Source: Haloterrigena salifodinae
GTDB lineage: Archaea > Halobacteriota > Halobacteria > Halobacteriales > Natrialbaceae
Assembly: GCF_003977755.1 (NCBI RefSeq)
Contig: NZ_RQWN01000005.1
Location: 124,001 to 188,000 of the forward strand
Length of the DNA: 64,000 bases
Direction: 5' to 3'
The notes under the pieces were generated by a model. The model was not told the DNA's origin. It did no database searches and saw nothing but the letters and a program-made list of their open reading frames with translations. The translations under genes were made by a program, and so were the position numbers. Every line of letters begins with the position of its first letter. Position 1 is the stretch's first letter. This document shows, in pieces, positions 35,115 through 43,410 of the stretch.

Positions 35115-36500
35115 ATGAACCGAATTCCGGGCGGTCTCCGTACCGACCAGCAGCCCCCAATGGCGATCCCCCTCGGGCACTTCGTCCTCGGGCTCGCCTT
35201 CCTCGTCATCGGGATCGGCGCGGAGCTCGCGACGGCGGTCACGACGCTGCCGGTGCTCGCGAGCCTCGCGCACGTCCACGTCCTCCTGGTCGGCTGGATC
35301 GCGATCACCATCATGGGCGCGATGACCCAGTTCGTCCCCGTCTGGTCCGGCGTGTCGATCTACTCGAGACGGCTCGCGGTCGCCCAACTCGCCCTCGTCG
35401 CCGCCGGACTGGTCGGGTTCGGCGCGGCGCTGCTAGCCGGCGCGCTGTCCGTCCTCCCCGTCGCCGGCGCGGCGCTGCTGCTGGGGATCTGGACGTTCGT
35501 CTACAACGTTGGCCGGACGCTGTGGCGGGCCCGCCCGCTCGATTTCACGGAGCGCCACTTCGCGGTCGCGCTCGGGGCCTTCGCGCTCGTCGTCCCGTTG
35601 GGCTTCCTGCTGGCCGTCGACTTCACGACGCCCGTCTTCGACGCGACCGCGCTGACGCGGGGGGATATCCTGCTCGTCCACGCGACGCTGGCGCTGCTCG
35701 GCGCGATCACGGCGACGGTCGTCGGCGCGCTCGCCCAACTCGTCACGATGTTCACCCAGACCGAGCGCGGCGCGGTCGACGAGCGGCTGCTCGGTCTCGA
35801 GCAACTGACCTTCCCGGCCGGCGTGGTCCTCTTCGCCGCCGGACGCGGGCTCGAGTCGCTCCCGCTCGCTCGCGTCGGTGCCGTCGCCGTACTCGTCGGC
35901 CTCGCGGCGTTCACCGTCGTCGTCGCCCGCCAGCTTCTGGGGGCGACGGTCGATCGCTCGCCGATGATCGACCGCTACTGGGTCGTCGTCGCGTCGCTGT
36001 GGGCCTGGCTGGCGCTGACCGCGCCGGCATGGTGGCTCGAGCCCCTCGAGTACGGCACGCTGTTCGGCCACCCCGACGGCGGCGCCGTGCTGGTCGTCGG
36101 CGTCTTCGCCTTCGTCGTCGTCGGCTCGCTGTACCACATCGTCCCCTTCATCATCTGGCACGAGCGCTACAGCGACCGGCTCGGTTTCGAGCAGGTGCCG
36201 ATGATCGACGACCTCTACGACGACCGCCTCGAGCGCGCGGACTTCGGGCTGACCGCGGTCGGCTTCCTCGGAATCGCCGCTGCTCCGCTGTTCGATCTCC
36301 CCGAGTCGGTCGCGACCGCCGGGACCGCGCTCGCGGCGCTCGGGCTCTGTCTGTTCGTAGCGAACGTGCTCCTGACGATTCACCGCCACGGGCCGAACGG
36401 CCTCGCGGGCGTCCTGACGGGCGTCCGCGAGTCGACGAGCGGCGCCGGGACTGGTGGCGGCGATCCTGAACCCGATGTCGATCCCGCGCCGGAGCGGTGA
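35115..36500 (+). CDS. Polytopic membrane protein with conserved His motifs, haem-copper-oxidase-subunit-I/NnrS-like
   Basis: This is a 461-residue protein with about 12 hydrophobic segments and a hydrophilic C-terminal tail. His residues sit in or at the ends of helices: GHFVLGLAFL near residue 21, LAHVHVLLVGWIAITIMGAMTQFVPVW (two His), LVHATLALLG and SLYHIVPFIIWHERYSDRLG. The HVH...GW...G pattern resembles haem-binding helices of NnrS and haem-copper oxidase subunit I relatives, so it may bind haem or copper or take part in NO/O2 handling. The metal site cannot be proven from sequence. ATG 35115 is favoured because the dyad is 38 nt upstream; ATG 35160 is possible. Confidence 0.72.
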   Translation: MNRIPGGLRTDQQPPMAIPLGHFVLGLAFLVIGIGAELATAVTTLPVLASLAHVHVLLVGWIAITIMGAMTQFVPVWSGVSIYSRRLAVAQLALVAAGLVGFGAALLAGALSVLPVAGAALLLGIWTFVYNVGRTLWRARPLDFTERHFAVALGAFALVVPLGFLLAVDFTTPVFDATALTRGDILLVHATLALLGAITATVVGALAQLVTMFTQTERGAVDERLLGLEQLTFPAGVVLFAAGRGLESLPLARVGAVAVLVGLAAFTVVVARQLLGATVDRSPMIDRYWVVVASLWAWLALTAPAWWLEPLEYGTLFGHPDGGAVLVVGVFAFVVVGSLYHIVPFIIWHERYSDRLGFEQVPMIDDLYDDRLERADFGLTAVGFLGIAAAPLFDLPESVATAGTALAALGLCLFVANVLLTIHRHGPNGLAGVLTGVRESTSGAGTGGGDPEPDVDPAPER

Positions 36501-36537
36501 CCGTTCCCGGGCGCGGACCGCCGTGACTCCGGAGATC

Positions 36538-37137
36538 TTACTCCTCGGGGTCGACTCCGACTTCCGGTTCGTACCGCTGCGATTCGATCGTGCCCGCGAC
36601 GTGTTCGCCGTACTCGGCGGCCGTCAGCTCACCCTGATTGTACTCTACGGCCCACGGCGTCTCGATCGTCGCCGAGCCATACGACGCCGGCGCGTCGTCG
36701 AGGATCGTCGCCCCCAGCGCGGCGGCCTCGAACCCGCTATCGATCAGCGCCGCGTAGCCGCCCGCGAGCAGCCCGACGTCGTGGAGGTTCCCCTCGTCGG
36801 CGCGGTCCGTGTTAACGTACTCGAGCGTCAGCACGTCTCGCTCGCGGTCGATCGATTCGACCGCCAGATCGTACTCGCCGAGCGTCGAAACGAGTTCGTC
36901 GGGGCCGGCGATATCCGCCTCGGCGAGTTCGTGAATCCGCTCCTCGATGATCTCGACCCGCTCGCGGACGGGGAGATCGGGTATCCGTTCCGACACCGGC
37001 CACTTCGTATTCTGCGGGAACTCCGTCCCCATCTCCTCGATACAGCCCGCGAGGCCGACGGTCGCGGCGACCGCGCTCGCCTGCAACAGCCGCCGTCGGC
37101 TCGTCCGATCCGTCGACTCCGACGGTGACCCCTTCAT
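36538..37137 (-). CDS. Secreted Tat lipoprotein of unknown function
   Basis: This is a 199-residue lipoprotein. The signal peptide has a twin-arginine motif in DRTSRRRLLQASAV and a lipobox VGLAGC, so the mature protein should be anchored by the lipidated Cys on the outer face. The start MKGSPSESTD is chosen over an upstream open extension because it gives a normal Tat signal length. The mature part (about 165 residues) has a helical segment RVEIIEERIHELAEADI followed by alpha/beta sequence; no catalytic motif is evident. It converges with the membrane-protein gene, suggesting a possible extracytoplasmic partner. Confidence 0.82.
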   Translation of the reverse strand: MKGSPSESTDRTSRRRLLQASAVAATVGLAGCIEEMGTEFPQNTKWPVSERIPDLPVRERVEIIEERIHELAEADIAGPDELVSTLGEYDLAVESIDRERDVLTLEYVNTDRADEGNLHDVGLLAGGYAALIDSGFEAAALGATILDDAPASYGSATIETPWAVEYNQGELTAAEYGEHVAGTIESQRYEPEVGVDPEE

Positions 37138-37238
37138 ACATCTGTCCTCGTCGCCTCGTGGCAAAGGGATTCGTTCGGCAAACGCCGGCACCGGGCTAAA
37201 GGATCGATTGCTCGTACGCACGTCCACGACCGAGCCAG

Positions 37239-38510
37239 ATGGCACTCGAGCTGTACAACGTCGGCCTCGTCGTCGTCGGGATCGCGCTGTTCGGCATCGC
37301 CGTTCTCCCCCGGTTCGTCTCCGACCGAGCGATCTCGATGCCGATCTTCTTCGTCGGCTTCGGGATGCTCGCCTTCGGACTGCCGATCGGGCTCCCGGCG
37401 CCGGATCCCCTGGAGCAGGGGACGACGACGGAACATCTCACGGAACTGGGCGTCATCATCGCCCTGATGGGCGTCGGGCTGAAGATCGACAGACCGCCGG
37501 GATTGCGCGCGTGGGCGTCGACGTGGCGGCTACTCGCGATCACGATGCCGCTGTCGATCGCCGGCGCGGCGCTGCTGGGCTGGTGGCTGGGCCTCGTGAT
37601 CCCGACCGCCGTTCTGCTGGGTGCGTGTCTCGCCCCGACCGACCCGGTGCTGGCCTCGGAGGTTCAGGTTGGCGGTCCCGGAATGGGCAGCGAGGCGGAG
37701 GAGGCCGAAGAGACGGCCGGGATGGAAGACGAGGTTCGATTCGCGCTCACCTCGGAGGCCGGGCTGAACGACGGGCTGGCCTTTCCCTTTACGAATCTGG
37801 CGATCGCGTTCGCGCTCGTTGGCTTCGTGCCCGGCAACTGGGTCGGCGAGTGGCTTCTGATCGACGTCGGCTACAAGATCGTCGTCGGCGTGATCGTCGG
37901 CGTCGTCCTCGGCTACCTGACCGCGCGGCTCGTCTTCGCGACGGAGCCCGACACCCCCGTCGCGGAGTCGGTGCAGGGACTCGAGGCCGTCGCCGGTACC
38001 CTGCTGGTCTACGGGGCGACGGAACTCCTCGGTGGCTACGGCTTCATCGCGGTCTTCGTCGCGGCGCTGATGGTCCGCCACTACGAGCGCACCCACGACT
38101 ACAACCGCTCGCTCCACGAGGTCAGCGAGTTCGCCGAACAGGTGATGATGGGACTGATCATGCTCTTCTTCGGCGGCGCCATCGTCGGCGGCCTCCTGGA
38201 GCCGTTGACGATCGAGGGGGTCGCCGCAGCGGTCGCGATCGTCTTTCTGGTTCGACCGCTGGCCGGCATCGTCGGATTCCTCGGCTTCGACCGCGATATC
38301 GCCGAACGGGCGACGATCGCCGCCTTCGGCGTCCGCGGGATCGGCTCGTTCTACTACCTCGCCTACGGCCTCAACCAGGCCGCGTTCCCCGACGCCGACC
38401 GGCTGTGGGCGGTCGTCGGCGCCGTCGTCCTCATCTCCATCCTCGTCCACGGGATCACCGCGACGCCCGCGGTCCGCTGGCTCGAGAAACGGGCCGAAGC
38501 CCGCGAGTGA
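37239..38510 (+). CDS. Cation:proton antiporter (NhaP/CPA1 type)
   Basis: This is a 423-residue integral membrane antiporter. About 12 hydrophobic segments are visible. The signature LGACLAPTDPVLASEVQ and the later EAGLNDGLAFPFTNLAIAF (with conserved Glu/Asp residues) match Na+/H+ antiporters of the CPA1/NhaP branch. An acidic loop (EAEEAEETAGMEDE) between them is a halophilic feature. It exchanges Na+ or K+ for protons to maintain pH and ion balance. The gene is divergent from the lipoprotein gene with a ~100-nt promoter region. Confidence 0.92.
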   Translation: MALELYNVGLVVVGIALFGIAVLPRFVSDRAISMPIFFVGFGMLAFGLPIGLPAPDPLEQGTTTEHLTELGVIIALMGVGLKIDRPPGLRAWASTWRLLAITMPLSIAGAALLGWWLGLVIPTAVLLGACLAPTDPVLASEVQVGGPGMGSEAEEAEETAGMEDEVRFALTSEAGLNDGLAFPFTNLAIAFALVGFVPGNWVGEWLLIDVGYKIVVGVIVGVVLGYLTARLVFATEPDTPVAESVQGLEAVAGTLLVYGATELLGGYGFIAVFVAALMVRHYERTHDYNRSLHEVSEFAEQVMMGLIMLFFGGAIVGGLLEPLTIEGVAAAVAIVFLVRPLAGIVGFLGFDRDIAERATIAAFGVRGIGSFYYLAYGLNQAAFPDADRLWAVVGAVVLISILVHGITATPAVRWLEKRAEARE

Positions 38511-38543
38511 GTTGCTCCCGTCGATAGTTCGTCGAAGCGCCCG

Positions 38544-40811
38544 CTATGCGGGTACTTCCTTCGGACTCCGCTCCCAGTGACGGTGTTCGGCGATCGCGTC
38601 GACGAACGCCTCGGCGAATTCCTCGAGGTCGTCGCTTTGCCCCGTTACCACGCCGTCCGACGAGACGGTCTTGCCATCGTCGGCGATCTCCACGTCGGGG
38701 AGGTCGACCGCCTCGAGGAGTTCCGTCCCCTCGCCGGCGGCGGCGATCGGCTTCTTGTGCTTGAACATCTCCGTGACGAAGTGTTTGGCCTCGCCCTGTT
38801 CGACGAGCGCGTCGACGCTGTCCGCGCCGCCGGGGACGAAGACGGCGTCGAACAGCACCGATTCGGCCGTCGCGTGGCTCTCGTCGGCCTCGACCGTGGA
38901 CTCGTTCTCGGCTTCCGCGTCGCCGAGCATCTTCGAGACGACCTTCACGCGAGCGCCCTGGTCTTCTAGCGTCGACGTGACGGTCTCGAGATGGTCGCTA
39001 TCGTAGCCGTCGTCGGCGAGGACGGCGATCGTTCGCGTCTCGATGGTGTCGGCGTCTCGGCGCTCGTTGATGCTGAGCGCGGGGTCCTCGGCGTCGTGGT
39101 CGGGTAGCTCGTCGCCGGGTTCCTCTGGGGGTTCGACGCCGATCCCCTCGGCGACCTGTTTAGCGAACCCGTGATCAACGTTGTTGAACAGATCGTAGAC
39201 CATCCGTTCGCGGATTTCCATGCGGTCGACCTTGCTGAGTTCGAACCGGGCGGCGTCGACGATGTTCTGTTTCTCCGGGTCGGTCATGCTGTTCCAGAAC
39301 AGCCGAGCCTGCGAGAAGTGGTCCTCGAAGCTCTCGCTCCGGTTACGGATCTTTTGTCCCTCGATTTTCTCGGCATAGTGCTCGTAACCGCCCTCGTTCT
39401 CGGATGTTTCTCGCGGGTCATCGTCGCCGATCGAGTTGGGCTTGTACGAGGCTTTGCCCTCGTTGATCTCCTGGCGCATGAATCCGGCCCGCTGGTTGTT
39501 GTGGCGTTCGGCGACGGGACGGTTGATCGGAATCTCGTCCCAGTTGGCGCTGTTGAACCGGTTAAGCTGGGTGTCCTGGTAGGAAAACAGCCGTCCCTGC
39601 AGGAGGGGGTCGTTCGAAAAGTCGATGCCGGGAACGACGTTACCCGGGTGGAACGCGACCTGCTCGACTTCCGCGAAGAAGTTGTCCGGCGTCTCGTTGA
39701 GCACCATCTTTCCGACCGGCCGTACGGGAACCTCCGTTTCCGGAACGATCTTCGTCGGATCGAGGATGTCGAAGTCGAATTCGGCGGCGTCGTCCTCGTC
39801 GAAGATCTGGACCCCGAGTTCCCACTCGGGCGCGTACCCGGCCTCGATGACGTCGTAGAGCTCCTGTCGGTTGAAATCGGGGTTCTTCCCGGCGATCTTC
39901 TGAGTCTCGTCCCAGACTAACTGACTGGTATCGAGTTTCGGCGTCCAGTGGAACTTGACGAACTTCGAATCGCCCTCTTCGTTGACCAGCCGGAAGGTAT
40001 GGACGCCGAAGCCCTGCATCATCCGATACGCGCGGGGGAGGGCGCGTCCCGATAGCACCCACATGATCATGTGAGTAATCTCCGGTTTGAGGGAGGCGAA
40101 GTCCCAGAAGGTATCGTGAGCCGACGACGCCTGCGGGATGGCGTCGTCGGGTTCGGGTTTGATCGCGTGGACCAGATCGGGGAACTCCATCGCGTCCTGG
40201 ATGAAGAAGACCGGGATGTTGTTCCCGACGAGGTCCCAGTTGCCCTCCTCGGTGTAGAACTTCGTCGCGAAGCCGCGGACGTCCCGCACCGTGTCCGCCG
40301 AGCCGCGGGAGCCGACGACCGTCGAGAACCGCGTGAACACGGGCGTCTTCTGGTCGGGATCCTGCAGGAACGAGGCTTTGGTCAGCTCGGAGAGATCGTC
40401 GTACTCGCCGAGGTCGGGATCCTCGTAGGGCTGAAAGTAGCCGTGTGCGCCCGTCCCGCGGGCGTGGACGACCCGTTCCGGGATCGACTCGTGGTCGAAC
40501 TGGGTCATCTTCTCCCGGAAGTGGAAGTCCTCCATGATCGTCGGCCCGCGCTCGCCGGCCTTCAGGGAGTTGTCCGTGTCGCTGATCTTGACCCCGTGGT
40601 CACTCGTCAGCTGCTCACCCTCGGGGTTCTCGCGAACGTCGTCGAGTTGCTCCTGTTTGCTGTTCTCGTCGATATCGTCGTCGCGGCTGGTTCCGGTCCG
40701 GCCGGATTCGGCGTCGGAGCGGGACTCGTCGGACTCGTCGGTCTCGCCGCCGTCGGTCGCTTGCGGCTGCTCTTCGTCTCGTTCGGTGGGCGTAGAGTCG
40801 TCGTCTGACAT
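38544..40811 (-). CDS. katE: Large-subunit catalase (HPII/KatE type) with C-terminal PfpI-like domain
   Basis: This is a 755-residue clade-2 haem catalase. An acidic N-terminal extension (~90 residues) precedes the catalase core. Essential residues are visible: H116 in VVHARGTGAHGYF, Asn in LVGNNIPVFFIQDAM, and the proximal haem Tyr in GRLFSYQDTQLNR. The core is followed from about residue 560 by a flavodoxin-like DJ-1/PfpI-type domain (TIAVLADDGYDSDH ... AVFVPGGADSVDALVEQG ... KPIAAAGEG). That organisation and length are typical of HPII. It detoxifies H2O2 in the cytosol. ATG 40811 is the family start; a much longer open frame upstream has no similarity. Confidence 0.95.
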   Translation of the reverse strand: MSDDDSTPTERDEEQPQATDGGETDESDESRSDAESGRTGTSRDDDIDENSKQEQLDDVRENPEGEQLTSDHGVKISDTDNSLKAGERGPTIMEDFHFREKMTQFDHESIPERVVHARGTGAHGYFQPYEDPDLGEYDDLSELTKASFLQDPDQKTPVFTRFSTVVGSRGSADTVRDVRGFATKFYTEEGNWDLVGNNIPVFFIQDAMEFPDLVHAIKPEPDDAIPQASSAHDTFWDFASLKPEITHMIMWVLSGRALPRAYRMMQGFGVHTFRLVNEEGDSKFVKFHWTPKLDTSQLVWDETQKIAGKNPDFNRQELYDVIEAGYAPEWELGVQIFDEDDAAEFDFDILDPTKIVPETEVPVRPVGKMVLNETPDNFFAEVEQVAFHPGNVVPGIDFSNDPLLQGRLFSYQDTQLNRFNSANWDEIPINRPVAERHNNQRAGFMRQEINEGKASYKPNSIGDDDPRETSENEGGYEHYAEKIEGQKIRNRSESFEDHFSQARLFWNSMTDPEKQNIVDAARFELSKVDRMEIRERMVYDLFNNVDHGFAKQVAEGIGVEPPEEPGDELPDHDAEDPALSINERRDADTIETRTIAVLADDGYDSDHLETVTSTLEDQGARVKVVSKMLGDAEAENESTVEADESHATAESVLFDAVFVPGGADSVDALVEQGEAKHFVTEMFKHKKPIAAAGEGTELLEAVDLPDVEIADDGKTVSSDGVVTGQSDDLEEFAEAFVDAIAEHRHWERSPKEVPA

Positions 40812-41140
40812 CGTTGAAACTCCGGGTCGACTCGCGCGCACAGATCGGGGACCCGTACCGCGACTGCGCGTGCAACCGGTCGAGCCGTCGGTATCCTCCT
40901 CGAGTAGCCCGTGCGGGCGGTGACGGGCCGCGTCTCGGAGTCTCCGATCTCGCGACCGGTTTACCGTATCGTCCAGAAGTAATCGTATCAACGTCTTCCC
41001 GTCCTTCGCAAGTCCGGTACGGGCTCGGTTGCCCGCGTCGAGGATCAGCGGCAGAAATTGTCGCGAGCGACATCGGATCGGATTGATTCCTTCGAGGGAG
41101 GAGAGCGCGACCCGAAACGGCGGTTTCGGGACGAGTCCGA
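40812..41140. other. Intergenic region upstream of katE
   Basis: This 329-nt stretch has no gene I can support. It should hold the catalase promoter on the minus strand; no strong TATA box stands out, and the sequence GAAGTAATCGTATC (40976-40989) is the most AT-rich part. Confidence 0.4.
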
Positions 41141-41695
41141 TCAGAACGGCGACTGTGCGGTCGTTCCGTCGCCCGTAGCCGCGTCGGCGTCCGACTCCGC
41201 ACCCGGAACGGTCCCCGTCTCGCGGAACTCGGTCTCGAGTCGCTCGAGTTCGGTGTCGAGCGCGTCGGACTGATGGTGTGTCGGGTGGGCGCGCACGCGC
41301 ACGAGATCGTATTCGTGGCGATCCGCGAGTCCGTTCCACGCTCGGAACGCGCCCGTGACGAGCGCCTCGGCTTGCGGGCAGAACTCGGTCGTCGGCGTGA
41401 ACTCTGCGCGCAGGACCGACGGCTCGTCGGCGTCGACCGCGTACCGGAACCCGGCGTCGGGATGGCGCCGATCGAGGTTGAGCCGCGCGAGGTTGTAGCC
41501 GAACGTCGCGTCGTAGACGCCCCGTTCCTCGAACAACTCGCGGGTGAGCCGGTGAAAGGCGAGGTGGTCGTCGCCCGCGAGCACGTCATGGCCCTCGAGG
41601 AACGGGCCGGGCGCCGGTGCGCGGTCCGGATCGAACGCGTCCCACGAATCGAATCCGTCGCCGCCGGGCGTCGTAGACCGGGTGAAGGGGTTCAT
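41141..41695 (-). CDS. Conserved haloarchaeal hypothetical protein
   Basis: This is a 184-residue acidic protein from MNPFTRSTTPGG. The notable conserved-looking blocks are ATFGYNLARLNLDRRHP and EFTPTTEFCPQAEALVTGAFRAWNG, with a single Cys, then DLVRVRAHPTHHQSDALDTELERLE. The FCPQAxxL segment resembles MIP18/DUF59-type Fe-S assembly proteins, but only superficially, so I assign no function. An in-frame ATG at 41743 is also possible; the frame further upstream is Arg-rich and unlikely to be coding. Confidence 0.6.
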   Translation of the reverse strand: MNPFTRSTTPGGDGFDSWDAFDPDRAPAPGPFLEGHDVLAGDDHLAFHRLTRELFEERGVYDATFGYNLARLNLDRRHPDAGFRYAVDADEPSVLRAEFTPTTEFCPQAEALVTGAFRAWNGLADRHEYDLVRVRAHPTHHQSDALDTELERLETEFRETGTVPGAESDADAATGDGTTAQSPF

Positions 41696-42023
41696 CACAG
41701 TAGCGAAAACGGCCGCGTCGGCCCAGAACCCTCTCCCGAACATATTCCCCGTTGTCGCCACCGGTGCGACCGACAGTGTGGTGTCCGGTAGCCGCGTTTC
41801 GTCCGTTCGAGACCGTACGTCCCTCCTCACAATTCTTACCTGAAAACGAATTCTAGACATTCGCAAGGGACGCCTGCGCCGCGAAAATTACTCCCTGAAT
41901 CGTTCCAGATCATAGCTCTATAATAATATTAAACTATAATTACTACTAAAAATGAGGGTTGATGTTTATTTCTGTACTCTACCGACCAATGATGTACAGC
42001 AACACTCCATTAGGGCCGGTGGA

Positions 42024-42030
42024 TTTATAT
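42024..42030 (+). promoter_or_regulatory. TATA box of the HalOD1 gene
   Basis: TTTATAT lies 25-31 nt upstream of ATG 42055, consistent with a leaderless message. The preceding ~150 nt (41880-41960) are strikingly AT-rich and serve as the divergent promoter region. Confidence 0.55.
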
Positions 42031-42054
42031 TCGACGACTGTAACCGTCCGGGCA

Positions 42055-42345
42055 ATGCTACTCTCAGCCGATTCATCGAAGGCGACCGCTGCAGACTCGC
42101 TCAGTTTTGAAGTTATCAGTGCTGTCGCCGAACAGGAGGGCATCGATCCGGTGGAGATCGAACCGCCGGAGTACGACGCGCTGTACGACGTCATCAATCC
42201 GGAAGCCCTCGATTCCCTCTTTGCGCCCCGAGAGGATGGCTCGAGTCGAGGCTCCGGCCGGGTAGAATTCGTCTTCTGTGGCTACCGCGTCGTCGTCACC
42301 AGCGACGGCAACGTCGATGTTCTCGAGAAAACCGGCGGCCGATAA
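42055..42345 (+). CDS. HalOD1 output-domain protein
   Basis: This is a 96-residue protein made of one HalOD1 domain. SLSFEVISAVAEQEGIDPVEIEPPEYDALYDVINPEALDSLF is followed by the strand pair RVEFVFCGYRVVVTSDGNVDVLE. HalOD1 is a haloarchaeal signalling output module, usually found alone or fused to receiver domains. Its target is unknown. The start is supported by a TATA box at the leaderless distance. It is not next to a kinase or receiver gene. Confidence 0.88.
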   Translation: MLLSADSSKATAADSLSFEVISAVAEQEGIDPVEIEPPEYDALYDVINPEALDSLFAPREDGSSRGSGRVEFVFCGYRVVVTSDGNVDVLEKTGGR

Positions 42346-42512
42346 GCAGTCGTTCGATCGAAGCTGATCGCGATCCCGTCAGCGGCGAGCATCGGTCGCT
42401 GGCCGCGTCGGTCCCGACTCGCTCCGCGTAGTTAGCCGTTCGACTACGTACCGACGATTTCCGGGCACGAAAAACGGGTCCGTCTTCGGTCAGCGCGAGG
42501 CCGACGACGTCG

Positions 42513-43265
42513 CTACTCGTCGGCGCAGGCCGCTTCGAACACGGTCTCGTGGAGACGGTCCGCGACGATCTCCATCAGCGGTTCCATGTTTCGGGTGTCG
42601 GCCCGATTGTACTCCACGAGCGTCTCGAGGGCGGCCTCGTCGCCCCGTTCGTACTCGTGCCAGAGCCGGACGGCGTCCCGGCCGCTGAGGTCGGGCATGT
42701 CCCGATCGATGCCTAGGTCGCGCTCGATCGCCTTCAGCCCGCCGTCGAGCCCGAGTTGCTTACAGGGGTACATGAGATCGACGTGGGGCGTCGTCACGTC
42801 GATGTCGTAGCACGTCTCGAGGAACGGGACGTCGAACCGCTGGCCGTTGAAGGTGACCAACAGCGACGACTCCTCGAGTTCGTCCGCCAGCCGACGAGCG
42901 GTCAGATCCCGATCCTTGACGAAGGTCTCGGTTTCGCCGCCGCGGTGGACGCTGACGGTCGTGACGTCCTCGCAGGATGCGTCGAGTCCGGTCGTCTCGA
43001 TGTCCAGAAAGCAGGTTTCCTCGCGGACGTTCTCGTAGCACCGCCAGCGGCTCGCGGCCGGCAGCTGCTCCGCGAACGGGGCGACGTCGCCGCGCTCGAG
43101 GTGGGTCCGCCCCTCCTCGATGAACGAGTGGATGCGGTCGGCCAACGTGTCGCCGACGACGCTGCCGTCGAACTCGTCCCAGTGGGTGATTCCGTGTTGC
43201 CAGAGTTTGCGTTCGGTGGTCTCCCCGACACCGCGGACGGGAATGAAACTGTTCTCGATTCGCAC
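42513..43265 (-). CDS. RNase H-like DEDD exonuclease (YprB-like)
   Basis: This is a 250-residue protein. The N-terminus has a helix-hairpin-helix-like segment (SFIPVRGVGETTERKLWQHGITHWDEF). A DEDD-type nuclease fold follows: D88 and E90 in CFLDIETTGL, Asp in TFNGQRFDVPFLETCYDI and a final Asp in VEYNRADTRNM. This is the RNase_H_2/YprB pattern; such enzymes are predicted 3'-5' exonucleases of DNA or RNA. The AVRLWHEYERGDEAALETL block is typical of the family. It is monocistronic. Confidence 0.86.
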   Translation of the reverse strand: MRIENSFIPVRGVGETTERKLWQHGITHWDEFDGSVVGDTLADRIHSFIEEGRTHLERGDVAPFAEQLPAASRWRCYENVREETCFLDIETTGLDASCEDVTTVSVHRGGETETFVKDRDLTARRLADELEESSLLVTFNGQRFDVPFLETCYDIDVTTPHVDLMYPCKQLGLDGGLKAIERDLGIDRDMPDLSGRDAVRLWHEYERGDEAALETLVEYNRADTRNMEPLMEIVADRLHETVFEAACADE

Positions 43266-43410
43266 ACCACTTCGAGGGGGACGAGCGAACTAAAAGCGAT
43301 TGGATCGACGGCGACGGCTCGATCGAACGGCCGTTCGGCAGCGGGATCGACGACGCGCCAGGCCGAGAATCGGGCGTCGCCAGCTCGAGAAAGATGGAAC
43401 GTCGCGTAGA

